DNA of 64,000 nucleotides from JABDQA01 sp963759125 (lineage in GTDB: Bacteria > Desulfobacterota > Desulfobulbia > Desulfobulbales > Desulfocapsaceae), in NCBI GenBank assembly GCA_963759125.1, contig CAVWXN010000002.1, forward strand, positions 124,001 to 188,000. The letters run 5' to 3'. The notes under the pieces were generated by a model. That model saw only the letters and a list, made by a program, of their open reading frames with translations, ran no database searches and had not been told where the DNA came from. The position numbers and the translations under genes are program-made. This document shows positions 54,038 to 62,648 of the stretch, one piece after another (positions within the stretch are counted from its first letter, which is position 1; each line of letters opens with the position of its first letter).

Positions 54038-56524
54038 TCAAACAACAATATTAACAAGTTTCTTCTTAACGACAATAACCTTTTTAACCGACTTGCCTTC
54101 AACAAAGCGGAGGACTTTGTCGTCGGCCAGCGCCAGCTCCTGGAGCTCACTGTCGTCGATATCAGCGTTCACTTCAATTCTGGAACGCACTTTGCCGTTT
54201 ACCTGAAGAACTATGGTAAGCTGTTCTTCTCTGGCCTTCTCCTCATCATATCCGGGCCAGGTCTGTTCTTCAGGTGTTTCAGCAAATTCCATCAGCTGCC
54301 ATAGTTCGGAGCTGAAATGGGGGACCATGGGATAAAGCAGCAGCAGCAGATTTCTGACGGTCTCGCTTGCCATGGGGAGAGTGACAGCTGGCTTCGTTGT
54401 TGAGCTGAGAGTGGAACTCAGAGTGTTGAATAGCTCCATTATCGCACTGATGGCGGTGTTGAAGTGAAAATCGTCCTCTATATCGTACGTTACTTTCTTT
54501 ATGGTCTGGTGCAACTTGCGCAACAGACCACTATTCTGAGAGCCGGAATTTTCGACAGCGGAAAAATCCAGGCTAGCGAATTCTTTTACCAGGCGATAGA
54601 CACGATTCAAGAATCTGCTCGCTCCATCGACACCCTGGGCATTCCACTCGAGGTCTCGTTCCGGGGGAGCGGCGAAGAGACTGAAAAGCCTCACGGTATC
54701 GGCCCCATAGCGGCTGATCAACTGATCCGGATCGACGACATTGCCCTTTGATTTGGACATCTTAGCCCCATCTTTTATGACCATGCCCTGGGTGAGCAGA
54801 TTGGTGAAGGGTTCAGCGATGTTAAGGTAACCCAGGTCACGCAGAATTTTGGTGAAGAAACGGGAGTAAAGCAGATGTAAAATGGCATGCTCAACTCCGC
54901 CTATATACTGATCCACCGGCAGCCAATAGGCTGACTTGCCGGCGTCCAGCGGAGCCTCGTCAGAGTCAGGACAGGCAAATCTGGCAAAGTACCAGGACGA
55001 TTCCACGAAGGTGTCCATGGTATCGGTTTCCCTGCGAGCTACTTTGTTGCAGACGGGACAGACGGTACTCACAAAATCTGGACGCTGGCCGAGAGGCCTG
55101 CATTCGCCGTTGTCGGTATCAGGGTCCTCAGGCAGCAGAACGGGCAATTCTTCAAAGGGAACGGGCACCACGCCACAGTCATCGCAGTGGATTATCGGGA
55201 TAGGTGCACCCCAGTATCGCTGCCGGGAAATACCCCAGTCCCGGAGACGATAGGTGGTGAGCGGGGCTCCGAAACCCTGCGTTTCTGCAAAATGGATAAT
55301 TTTACCCTGGGCTTCGATCGAATCCAGGCCGGAAAATGCGCCCGAGTCAATCAGACTTCCCGCCACAGTGGAAGCCTCTTGCATTTTTTCGAAATCAAGG
55401 GTTTCTCCCTCGGGTATAACCACCGGCTTGATCGGCAGATCATAGGCTTGGGCGAATTCAAAGTCTCTCTGGTCGTGGGCGGGAACAGCCATGACCGCAC
55501 CGGTGCCGTATTCCATCAAGACAAAGTTGGCGACATAAACGGGGACCTTCTCACCATTGAACGGATTGATGCAATAGCGACCAGTGAACATCCCCTTCTT
55601 TTCGGGTTCTTGCTGAAGGGAGTGACGCTGTTTTTCCCGCTTGATTTTTTCGATGAAGGCCCTGATTTCTGACTCCAGACCGGTTCCCGCTATCAGCGTT
55701 TCAAGAAGCGGATGTTCGGGCGCCAGCGACATGAAGGTAACCCCGAAAATAGTATCGGGTCTGGTGGTGAAAATAGAGATGACCTCGTCGCTGTCTTCTA
55801 TCTTGAAATCACAGGTAAGTCCGGTTGATTTCCCAATCCAGTTGTTTTGCATGGTAACAACTTTTTCAGGCCAGCCCCCCAGGGAGTGAAGGTCCTCGAG
55901 AAGCTCGTCGGTATAGTCGGTGATTTTGAAAAACCAGCCGTTCATATTGCGCGGTTCAACCAATTCATCGCAGCGCCAGCAGGCTCCGTCGATTACCTGC
56001 TCGTTGGCCAGGACTGTCTGGCAGGTTTCGCACCAGTTGACCGTGGTGACCCGCTGATACACCAGTCCCCGCTGATACATCTCCAGGAAAATTTTCTGCT
56101 CCCAGCGATAATAGTCCGGATCGCAGGTGGCAAATTCTCTCTGCCAGTCATAGGATAAACCCAGCTGTTTGAGCTGAGACCGCATGTAATCAATATTTTC
56201 GTAGGTCCACTTGGCCGGATGAGTGTTGTGCTTCTGGGCAGCATTTTCGGCGGGCAGGCCGAAGGCGTCCCACCCCATCGGATGCAGAACGTTAAACCCC
56301 CTCATTCTTTTGTATCTTGCCACCACGTCGCCAATTGAGTAGTTACGGACATGTCCCATGTGAATCCGACCGGAGGGGTAGGGGAACATTTCAAGAACGT
56401 AATATTTCTCCTTCGAGTCATCTTCACTTACCTGATAGGAGTTGTTTTGTTCCCATTGCTGTTGCCACTTGGACTCAACGTTTTTGAAGTCGTAATGGGA
56501 GGCGGAGGTATTTTTATTACTCAT
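54038..56524 (-). CDS. leuS: Leucyl-tRNA synthetase
   Basis: An 828-residue class I aminoacyl-tRNA synthetase. It has the HIGH-type motif GRIHMGHVRNYS near 53-64 and KMSKSKGN near 585. The editing domain between them (TTRPDTIFGVTFM near 255) removes mischarged amino acids. Length is normal to slightly short. It precedes lptE by about 65 bases. Confidence 0.96.
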   Translation of the reverse strand: MSNKNTSASHYDFKNVESKWQQQWEQNNSYQVSEDDSKEKYYVLEMFPYPSGRIHMGHVRNYSIGDVVARYKRMRGFNVLHPMGWDAFGLPAENAAQKHNTHPAKWTYENIDYMRSQLKQLGLSYDWQREFATCDPDYYRWEQKIFLEMYQRGLVYQRVTTVNWCETCQTVLANEQVIDGACWRCDELVEPRNMNGWFFKITDYTDELLEDLHSLGGWPEKVVTMQNNWIGKSTGLTCDFKIEDSDEVISIFTTRPDTIFGVTFMSLAPEHPLLETLIAGTGLESEIRAFIEKIKREKQRHSLQQEPEKKGMFTGRYCINPFNGEKVPVYVANFVLMEYGTGAVMAVPAHDQRDFEFAQAYDLPIKPVVIPEGETLDFEKMQEASTVAGSLIDSGAFSGLDSIEAQGKIIHFAETQGFGAPLTTYRLRDWGISRQRYWGAPIPIIHCDDCGVVPVPFEELPVLLPEDPDTDNGECRPLGQRPDFVSTVCPVCNKVARRETDTMDTFVESSWYFARFACPDSDEAPLDAGKSAYWLPVDQYIGGVEHAILHLLYSRFFTKILRDLGYLNIAEPFTNLLTQGMVIKDGAKMSKSKGNVVDPDQLISRYGADTVRLFSLFAAPPERDLEWNAQGVDGASRFLNRVYRLVKEFASLDFSAVENSGSQNSGLLRKLHQTIKKVTYDIEDDFHFNTAISAIMELFNTLSSTLSSTTKPAVTLPMASETVRNLLLLLYPMVPHFSSELWQLMEFAETPEEQTWPGYDEEKAREEQLTIVLQVNGKVRSRIEVNADIDDSELQELALADDKVLRFVEGKSVKKVIVVKKKLVNIVV

Positions 56525-56566
56525 CGATTTCCTCGAGATGGTTTTTCGGGATGCTGGAAATTTCGA

Positions 56567-57955
56567 CTATGAACTCTGCAGGTGTGGATCGTCGTAACTG
56601 CTGAGATTTTCGAACATGGTATATTCTTTTTTGAAGAACAGCCGTGTTACTCCGGTAGGGCCGTTGCGTTGCTTGCCGATGATTATTTCGGCGATGCCTT
56701 TGTCAGGGTTGTCCTCGTTCTTGTTGTAGACTTCATCGCGGTAAATAAAGCAGATTACGTCGGCGTCCTGTTCAATAGCGCCGGATTCTCGGAGATCTGC
56801 CATCATGGGACGTTTGTCTGTTCGGCTTTCCAGTCCACGGTTGAGCTGGGAGAGCGCCAGCACAGGCACGTCATGCTCTTTGGCAAGCGCCTTGAGACTT
56901 CGGGAAATTTCACTGATCTCCTGGGTTCTGTTCTCAGAATTCCGGCCTCTCATGAGTTGCAGATAATCGACAAGAATCAGCCCTATATCGTTCTGGGAAG
57001 CGAGACGCCTCATCTTGGAGCGCATCTCAGGAATTGACAGGGCCGGGGTGTCATCGATATGAATAGGAGCCTCGGAGAGCATTCCGGCTGCTCTGCTGAG
57101 ATGAGGCCAGTCCTCGTTCTGGAGTCGGCCGGTTCTTATTTTTTGAGAGTCAATCCGACCCACTGAACTGAGCAGCCGCATGGCAAGCTGGTCCTTCGAC
57201 ATTTCCAGACTGAAAACGGCTACCCCGGTTTTGTCAACCAAAGCGGCATGCTGGGCGATATTCAGCGCCAGAGCAGTCTTGCCCATCGACGGCCGGCCGG
57301 CAAGGATGACCAGATCGGCCGGCTGGAGCCCGGCAGTCATCTTGTCCAGTTCCTGATAGCCGGTAGGTACTCCGGTGATCAGTTCCTTACGCTCGTAAAG
57401 CTTTTCAACCGTTTTGAAACTCTCGGGAATAATGGATCTGAGCGGGGTGAATTCGTTGGCGCTTTTGTTGCCAGCAATTTCAAATATTGACTGTTCAGCT
57501 TCATCGACAAGTTGATCGATGTCGTCCTGTTCCTCGAAGCAGCGTTGAGCAATATCACTGGCCGTGTTTATCAGGTTTCTGAGAATACATTTCTGCCTGA
57601 TGATCCGGGCATAGGATTCGATGTTGGCGGTAACTGGAACTGTGTGAGTCAAAGTGGCAAGATATGAAGCTCCACCAATCGATTCGAGCTGATTTTTATC
57701 GGTCAGATAACTGGTCAGCGTCAACATATCCTGGGGTTCATTTCGTTCAAAGAGCTCCACCATTGCCGAAAATATTGTCTTATGGGAATCGCGGTAGAAA
57801 TCTGCGGCGGAGATATATTCGTTGACCTGCAGAAAGCCTTTGTCTCTCAGCAGTATCGAACCAAGCACGGACTGCTCCGCTTCAATATTGTGGGGCGGGA
57901 CTCTCTTGCTTGAACCACGCTCGGGAGGACCCTGCGGCTGGATAAAATCGTTCAT
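56567..57955 (-). CDS. dnaB: Replicative DNA helicase DnaB
   Basis: A 462-residue hexameric helicase that unwinds DNA ahead of the replication fork. The N-terminal domain begins PPHNIEAEQSVLGSILL near 21. The RecA-like domain has Walker A GRPSMGKTAL near 220 and IGLILVDYLQLMRG near 325. No intein is inserted. It sits between leuS and the rplI operon, the usual arrangement near rpsF-rpsR-rplI. Confidence 0.96.
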   Translation of the reverse strand: MNDFIQPQGPPERGSSKRVPPHNIEAEQSVLGSILLRDKGFLQVNEYISAADFYRDSHKTIFSAMVELFERNEPQDMLTLTSYLTDKNQLESIGGASYLATLTHTVPVTANIESYARIIRQKCILRNLINTASDIAQRCFEEQDDIDQLVDEAEQSIFEIAGNKSANEFTPLRSIIPESFKTVEKLYERKELITGVPTGYQELDKMTAGLQPADLVILAGRPSMGKTALALNIAQHAALVDKTGVAVFSLEMSKDQLAMRLLSSVGRIDSQKIRTGRLQNEDWPHLSRAAGMLSEAPIHIDDTPALSIPEMRSKMRRLASQNDIGLILVDYLQLMRGRNSENRTQEISEISRSLKALAKEHDVPVLALSQLNRGLESRTDKRPMMADLRESGAIEQDADVICFIYRDEVYNKNEDNPDKGIAEIIIGKQRNGPTGVTRLFFKKEYTMFENLSSYDDPHLQSS

Positions 57956-58026
57956 GCGGAGGCTGTAAATTGAGTCAAAGGATACACCAGATGTCTAATA
58001 TAATGGCGGTGATGTGTCAAAGCAAA

Positions 58027-58059
58027 AACACACCTGAAAGACTCACCTTCAGGTGTGTT
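58027..58059 (-). terminator. Rho-independent terminator after rplI
   Basis: A perfect 12-base inverted repeat (aacacacctgaa / ttcaggtgtgtt) with a nine-base loop. On the minus strand it is followed by a T-rich run (tttttgcttt). It ends the rpsF-rpsR-DUF2232-rplI transcript about 80 bases past rplI and before dnaB. Confidence 0.82.
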
Positions 58060-58137
58060 ATAATGCAACCGGCCCGGAGCGGGTTGCAGGTATCAGGAAG
58101 GGAAAAATATCTAACCCGCCACCCCATGGAAAATCAC

Positions 58138-58593
58138 TTATGATTCGGTCTCCAGAGCTAGAACATTGACAGTGATTTCAGCTTCGAGGTCGAATCCCAC
58201 TTTGATGGCAACCTTTTTCTCACCAAGAACCTTGATTGGCTCGGAGAGAAAGATATGCCTTTTTTCAACCTCGATTTTCTTTTCGGCGAGTTTTTCGAAA
58301 ATATCGTTAGCGGTCACCGAGCCGAATAGTTTGTCATCCTCGGCCGCCAGTTCCTCAAATTCGAGGGTAATGCCGGAGAGCTTCTTCAAGAGTCCTTCCG
58401 CTTTCTTGTGTTGTTCATCAAGTCGGGCTTGGATTTCAGCTTGGTTTTGCTCCAGAGCGGCCAGATTTTCACTGGTTGCCTGGACCGCTTTGCCCTGTGG
58501 AAGAAGGTAGTTCCTAGCATACCCGGGTTTGACTTTTACCAGATCTCCCTCTCTACCGAGAGAATCTATAGTTTCTTTTAGTATGAGTTCCAT
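58138..58593 (-). CDS. rplI: 50S ribosomal protein L9
   Basis: A 151-residue protein of the large subunit near the L1 stalk base. MELILKETIDSLGREGDLVKVKPGYARNYLLP is the standard N-terminus (only partly quoted in families), followed by the long connecting helix (LAALEQNQAEIQARLDEQHK) and a C-terminal domain. It is the last gene of the small ribosomal operon. Confidence 0.97.
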   Translation of the reverse strand: MELILKETIDSLGREGDLVKVKPGYARNYLLPQGKAVQATSENLAALEQNQAEIQARLDEQHKKAEGLLKKLSGITLEFEELAAEDDKLFGSVTANDIFEKLAEKKIEVEKRHIFLSEPIKVLGEKKVAIKVGFDLEAEITVNVLALETES

Positions 58594-58633
58594 TATCGAC
58601 TCCTCATATGGTTATGCCCTATAAGGGACATTA

Positions 58634-59632
58634 TTAATTTGGTGTATTTTGATGGTCTTCGGGTTTATTCTTTAAGCGTCTGAGATCGAACCAGACCTCG
58701 CCGATACCTATGATGAGCAGCAGCACTGTGCCAAATGATTGAAAGAGCATCATCGCATATAGGAGGAATCTAACCACTTGTGGTACGTTCCATTTATGCA
58801 GAAAAAAACTCATTACTGCAAATCCCTGAAAAAGGTAAATCAGTCCCAGGCAGATCAGCACGTTGCTACCGAAAATGCGAATTGGCGCAACTGGCAGCAG
58901 GGTTATTAGCGCCCCGCCAATAAAGAGCCAGATCAACTTGTCCGGCAATCGCCAGGTCTGTTGATCAGGCCAAGGGCGATAACCCGTGAACTTGAGAACC
59001 AGCCTGTTGCCAAGCAACATGCTGGACCAGATTATGAGCAGTGCCAGGCTGGCCATGATCGAGGGAAAGATATTGGGCAATATCGTTTTCATCTGAAAGA
59101 ATGATTCCTCCAGAAGAGCAAGAGTTTCGGGGGCGACCGATTCGCTTTGCCGATAATACCCAAGGGTTCTCTCTATATCATTGTCGAGTGATCCAAGAAA
59201 TTCAGTAATCGGGTTTACTCCTGAAAGTGCAGTCTGCATGGTCAGCAGCAGCAGCCAGCAGGAAACAAGGATAATCACTGCTTTGCATCCGGAGAGCGGT
59301 GCTGAGTCGCTCCGGAAGCCAGACTGGGCAAGGCTGTACCCGGCAGGAATAAGCGCAGCGGTGAAAATGACGATCTCTATCGAAGATACAAAGATCGAAA
59401 CCGTCAAAGCCAGGATGAGTCCTGCCCCAATGAATCTTAAACCATGGCGCCAGCGGTACATATAGAAAAGTACCATCAGCGGAGTCATGAAATAGATCCA
59501 GCCGAACAGTCCGACGTGAACAGCGGGCAGCAGCAGGGCCAGGGCAAACAAGACGATGCTGGCTACACTCGTGCTTCCGGTTGCTTTTCCGTTGGCGTCA
59601 GGTGACACAATAACCTCAGACAGCAAGCGCAT
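58634..59632 (-). CDS. DUF2232 (YybS-like) membrane protein
   Basis: A 332-residue membrane protein with about eight hydrophobic helices, matching the DUF2232/YybS family. The family is typically encoded beside rpsR and rplI, as here; function is unknown. Its ATG directly follows the rpsR stop codon (TAA then ATG), which implies coupled translation. Confidence 0.82.
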   Translation of the reverse strand: MRLLSEVIVSPDANGKATGSTSVASIVLFALALLLPAVHVGLFGWIYFMTPLMVLFYMYRWRHGLRFIGAGLILALTVSIFVSSIEIVIFTAALIPAGYSLAQSGFRSDSAPLSGCKAVIILVSCWLLLLTMQTALSGVNPITEFLGSLDNDIERTLGYYRQSESVAPETLALLEESFFQMKTILPNIFPSIMASLALLIIWSSMLLGNRLVLKFTGYRPWPDQQTWRLPDKLIWLFIGGALITLLPVAPIRIFGSNVLICLGLIYLFQGFAVMSFFLHKWNVPQVVRFLLYAMMLFQSFGTVLLLIIGIGEVWFDLRRLKNKPEDHQNTPN

Positions 59633-59878
59633 TTAGCTCTGCGCGTTACCTGAGTAGGGAAGCAGCGCTATCTGCCGTGCTCTTTTGATTGCCGAGCACA
59701 ATTGGCGCTGGTGGGTCGCGCAGGTTCCCAATATACGGCGCGGAATTATCTTGCCACGTTCGGAGACAAAATTGCGCAGGGTTTTCTGATCTTTGTAATC
59801 AATGCCCAGTTCTTTATCCACGCAAAAACGACAAACCTTCTTTCTGGAAAAAAGTCTTCTCTGTTGTCTTTCAGCCAT
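59633..59878 (-). CDS. rpsR: 30S ribosomal protein S18
   Basis: An 81-residue small-subunit protein with RRLFSRKKVCRFC near 7-19 and GTCATHQRQL near 51-60. CxxC and C-x-x-H mark it as a zinc-binding S18 variant. S18 pairs with S6 in the 30S platform. It is encoded between rpsF and DUF2232. No ssb gene lies between rpsF and rpsR. Confidence 0.97.
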   Translation of the reverse strand: MAERQQRRLFSRKKVCRFCVDKELGIDYKDQKTLRNFVSERGKIIPRRILGTCATHQRQLCSAIKRARQIALLPYSGNAQS

Positions 59879-59925
59879 TATTTTACTCCATGCATAAACG
59901 TTGTAATTGGATTCCGAAAATAGCT

Positions 59926-60483
59926 CTATTTAGCAGTTTCTTCAGTTTTTTGGTCTGCATCGTCCGATTCTTCTGCAGATTCATTAATTTCAGTGGTTTC
60001 CGCAGTTTCATCAGCCTCAGCGGTGACTTCTTCAGCAACAGCCTCATTGGCCTCCTCTGCTGGCGTTACCGCTGATTCTGGTACAGGCTTCGAAGGTTTT
60101 TCTTCTACGGAGTCGTGTGATTCCTCCTCAGGTTCGGGGACGATGGCTCGAGCCTCAGCTTCGTTGCGAGCGGCTTCGATTTCTTCTATGCTGATCGCAG
60201 GAGAAATTTTAACAGTGAGATATTTGAGAACTGCATCGTCGATTCTGAATTTACGCTCGATTTCGGAAACAACTGCTGAAGAGGCGGCAAAATCGCAGAG
60301 AACATAATAACCCTGCAGCTCCTTCTTGATGGGATAGGCCAGTTTCCTCATTCCCCATTTATTGAGGAAAATGACAGATCCATCGTCGTCCTGGATCAGC
60401 TGGGTAGTGTTGTCGATTACTCGATTGATTTCATCTTCGCTCAGGGATGGGCGAAGAATACAGACTTGTTCGTATCGTCTCAT
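59926..60483 (-). CDS. rpsF: 30S ribosomal protein S6 with long acidic tail
   Basis: A 185-residue protein. Residues 1-100 form the normal S6 fold (MRRYEQVCILRPSLSEDEI, NKWGMRKLAYPIKKELQGYY). The tail from about 108 to 185 is rich in Glu, Ala and Thr and adds about 75 residues to the usual 95-135. An aggagg site precedes the start. The tail probably is disordered. E. coli S6 also carries an acidic poly-Glu tail added after translation, so a genetically encoded one is notable. Confidence 0.95.
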   Translation of the reverse strand: MRRYEQVCILRPSLSEDEINRVIDNTTQLIQDDDGSVIFLNKWGMRKLAYPIKKELQGYYVLCDFAASSAVVSEIERKFRIDDAVLKYLTVKISPAISIEEIEAARNEAEARAIVPEPEEESHDSVEEKPSKPVPESAVTPAEEANEAVAEEVTAEADETAETTEINESAEESDDADQKTEETAK

Positions 60484-60504
60484 AAGATCCTCCTCTCGGA
60501 CTTA

Positions 60505-60538
60505 TCAGGTGCGGATTATTCCGCGTTTCGGCCCTCCT
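60505..60538 (-). promoter_or_regulatory. Candidate S6:S18-binding leader element of rpsF
   Basis: In the rpsF leader, the RNA reads AGGG-CCG-AAAC-GCGGA-AUAA-UCCGC-A-CCU: a stem interrupted by an internal loop that holds CCG. A conserved rpsF-leader motif with a CCG internal loop binds the S6:S18 complex and represses the operon in several bacteria. The match here is by eye only and has not been folded or modelled. Confidence 0.35.
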
Positions 60539-60608
60539 TATTCAATATGGAGAGCGAAGAGGTATGTGGTAGCATTCATCACTGTGATGAGCTGCTGAAT
60601 AACTCCAT

Positions 60609-60637
60609 ATATTAATCTAGATAACCGATCAGGTCAA
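60609..60637 (-). promoter_or_regulatory. Sigma-70 promoter of the rpsF-rpsR-DUF2232-rplI operon
   Basis: On the minus strand, ttgacc (60637-60632) is followed after exactly 17 bases by taatat (60614-60609). Both boxes are close to consensus. The -35 box overlaps the last codons of mazG. Transcription would start near 60602, giving a leader of about 120 bases. Confidence 0.65.
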
Positions 60638-61032
60638 GATTTGTTAATTCGCGATTTTTCTGACTCCTTGATAGTGGCCCATTGACGACGGAGTTCTGTC
60701 TCGCCCAGTTCCTTTCTGGTGTCAAACACATGCGGATGCCGGCGCACCAGCTTCTCGTTAATAGAAGCGATGATCTGATCGATGGTGAATTTACCTTCAT
60801 GCCGATTAATTTCCCCTATCATCAAAATGAGATACAGAAAATCGCCGAGTTCCTCGCAGAGATTTTCGGGATCGTTGTTGTCTATTGCTTCAATAATTTC
60901 TTCGAACTCTTCCACTAGATATTTTTTCAGAGAGTGAGTGGTCTGTTTTCTGTCCCATGGGCAGCCTTGATCGCCTCGCAACTGCTGTATAGTCTGGATC
61001 AGGTCATTAAAGCTGGAATGTGTCTGTGACAT
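60634..61032 (-). CDS. MazG-family nucleotide pyrophosphohydrolase
   Basis: A 132-residue protein with the metal-binding pattern E-E-x-x-E (LVEEFEEIIEAID near 38-50) and EELGD near 58. CPWDRKQTTHSLKKY is the MazG N-terminal signature. Compared with the about 260-residue two-domain MazG of E. coli, this is the single-domain form. The family hydrolyses NTPs to NMP and pyrophosphate, removing abnormal nucleotides. Confidence 0.9.
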   Translation of the reverse strand: MSQTHSSFNDLIQTIQQLRGDQGCPWDRKQTTHSLKKYLVEEFEEIIEAIDNNDPENLCEELGDFLYLILMIGEINRHEGKFTIDQIIASINEKLVRRHPHVFDTRKELGETELRRQWATIKESEKSRINKS

Positions 61033-61117
61033 GGCGTTTGTTAGAAGAATTCAGGTACCGATGATTAGGGTTTGAGAGAAATATGTTTTGTTCTTGTTAG
61101 AAAAGCGTTAAAAAAGG

Positions 61118-61146
61118 TTGACAATAAACACCTGACCAACTATGTA
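61118..61146 (+). promoter_or_regulatory. Candidate promoter upstream of the AP2-like gene
   Basis: A consensus -35 box ttgaca at 61118-61123, then 17 bases, then tatgta at 61141-61146. The -10 box is weak. A perfect tataat also occurs at 61179-61184 without a recognisable -35, see the overlapping inverted repeat. Confidence 0.33.
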
Positions 61147-61147
61147 G

Positions 61148-61174
61148 TTTGTGGCTGTGGCTTACTGCCACAAA
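61148..61174. repeat. Inverted repeat next to a tataat box (possible operator)
   Basis: The arms tttgtggc (61148-61155) and gccacaaa (61167-61174) are perfectly complementary, spaced by 11 bases. A nested alternative (tgtggc-N5-gccaca) shares the right arm. Five bases downstream lies tataat at 61179-61184. The repeat thus covers the place of the -35 box, which would suit an activator or repressor. RNA hairpin formation in a longer transcript is an alternative. Confidence 0.45.
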
Positions 61175-61283
61175 GCAGTATAATACTTGAGCAGATGATT
61201 TCCTGCCTCCACCATTGACTGGAGCCTGTTGGAAATTAAAGTATAAACAGAAGTAAACAATTGTTAGAAAAGAGGCAATAATC

Positions 61284-61727
61284 GTGATCGACCAAGACAA
61301 AAAACAAAAGCTGCTGTTGGAAAAACATAAGGATATAGCTCGCATTGACCAGGAGTCGAAGCGCACCCATGGATGGTATGTGAGGGTCCGTTTCAAGGGC
61401 AAGACTCATTCCAAGTTCTTCTCGGATCGCAAATGCGGCGGCCGCTATTCAAGCCTTCTTTCGGCCATCTCATGGCGTGATCAGATCGAACGGAAATTGG
61501 GAAAAGTCAGGACCAACAAACACATGGTGACGGTCAGCAACTCTGGTACCGGAGTGGTTGGGGTGCGACTGAACGATAAATTGAATCGTTACGAAGTCAG
61601 TTGGGTAACTCCCCAGGGTAAACAGGGGAAGACTTCGGTGTCCATAAAGAAACACGGTAAGAAATCCGCTTTCGAAAGAGCCTGCAAAATACGCCGTGAG
61701 CGGGAAACCGCTCGATTGGCTGTCTGA
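61284..61727 (+). CDS. Small basic protein with two AP2-like DNA-binding repeats
   Basis: A 147-residue basic protein that appears to contain two AP2/ERF-type modules. The first (about 28-75) reads GWYVRVRFKGKTHSKFFSD and ends in a helix with LLSAISWRDQIERKLG. The second (about 85-140) reads GVVGVRLNDKLNRYEVSWVT and ends KKSAFERACKIRRERE. Bacterial AP2 proteins are often linked to mobile elements or are small DNA-binding proteins. No integrase or endonuclease domain is present, so a stand-alone DNA binder is likely. The start is GTG with agagg upstream. It stands alone before rplU. Confidence 0.65.
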   Translation: MIDQDKKQKLLLEKHKDIARIDQESKRTHGWYVRVRFKGKTHSKFFSDRKCGGRYSSLLSAISWRDQIERKLGKVRTNKHMVTVSNSGTGVVGVRLNDKLNRYEVSWVTPQGKQGKTSVSIKKHGKKSAFERACKIRRERETARLAV

Positions 61728-61841
61728 AAAGCATATCATTCTGCCCGCTGCCTGATTATAAATTAAACTGGTATCGGGCAGCACGCTCTATCCAAAACTG
61801 CCCCTGATTTACCCTGTAGGAGAATGGCGGGTAGGAAAGTG

Positions 61842-61870
61842 TTGACTTTAACAAGCGAATTGCATTATAT
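61842..61870 (+). promoter_or_regulatory. Strong sigma-70 promoter of rplU-rpmA
   Basis: The -35 box ttgact at 61842-61847 and the -10 box ttatat at 61865-61870 are separated by exactly 17 bases. The rplU start codon follows about 55 bases after the -10 box. Confidence 0.65.
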
Positions 61871-61926
61871 TTCTCTGTTCTTTATTTAACTATTTAAACG
61901 CATTAATTTCGCAGAGGTTTTGAATA

Positions 61927-62238
61927 ATGTACGCAATCATTAAAACAGGTGGAAAACAATATCAGGTTTCAGCCGGCGACCGGTTGATGGTTGAAAAACT
62001 CGAGGGAAATATTGGCGACAGCATCGAATTGAGTGAGGTTCTGCTGATTGCTGATGGAGATGCGGTTAGTGTTGGAAAACCTGTAGTTGACGGCGCCAAA
62101 GTTGTGGCCACCATCACCGACCAGGGTAAACACAGGAAAATCAAGGTCTTCAAGAAAAAGAGAAGAAAAGGATACCGGATAATGAAAGGACACCGGCAAC
62201 CGTACACCGCTTTACAAATAGCTGATATAAGCAAGTAA
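61927..62238 (+). CDS. rplU: 50S ribosomal protein L21
   Basis: A 103-residue large-subunit protein: MYAIIKTGGKQYQVSAGD at the N-terminus and KIKVFKKKRRKGYRIMKGH near 75-93 are diagnostic. It binds 23S rRNA domain V near L20. rpmA follows after 44 bases. Confidence 0.97.
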   Translation: MYAIIKTGGKQYQVSAGDRLMVEKLEGNIGDSIELSEVLLIADGDAVSVGKPVVDGAKVVATITDQGKHRKIKVFKKKRRKGYRIMKGHRQPYTALQIADISK

Positions 62239-62282
62239 TATATAGGATTCACTTTAATCCTCAGTTCATAAAGGAGTTTGAG

Positions 62283-62540
62283 ATGGCTCATAAGAAAGCG
62301 GGAGGAAGTTCCAGAAACGGACGCGACTCCATAGGCCAGAGAAGAGGAATCAAAAAGTTTGGTGGCCAGATGGTTACTGCCGGAAGTATCATTGTCAGGC
62401 AGCTGGGCACCAAAATACATCCAGGCACCAATGTCGGCTGCGGCAGGGATTACACCCTGTTTGCCAAGGTTGATGGCGTGGTCACTTATGAAGGATTCGG
62501 CAAAGACAGAAAACGGGTTAGCGTCTATCCGGCAGTATAG
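62283..62540 (+). CDS. rpmA: 50S ribosomal protein L27
   Basis: An 85-residue large-subunit protein starting MAHKKAGGSSRNGRDSIGQR. Its N-terminal residues reach the peptidyl-transferase centre. There is no cleavable leader as in Firmicutes L27. It is preceded by aaggag. A terminator follows. Confidence 0.97.
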   Translation: MAHKKAGGSSRNGRDSIGQRRGIKKFGGQMVTAGSIIVRQLGTKIHPGTNVGCGRDYTLFAKVDGVVTYEGFGKDRKRVSVYPAV

Positions 62541-62584
62541 TTGAATTTTATAGAGACTGTTGCTGAAGCAGTTTCGAAAAGCAG

Positions 62585-62623
62585 ACTCGGTCATCACCTC
62601 AGGTGGTGGTCGAGTTTTTTTTT
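62585..62623 (+). terminator. Rho-independent terminator between rpmA and obgE
   Basis: The arms actcggtcatcacc and ggtggtggtcgagt form fourteen pairs (three G-T) around a tca loop. A run of about nine T bases follows at once. It lies 45 bases past rpmA and 26 bases before obgE, so obgE has partial read-through or its own promoter. Confidence 0.88.
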
Positions 62624-62648
62624 AGGCGATAAGCCGGTCGGTTAAGAT

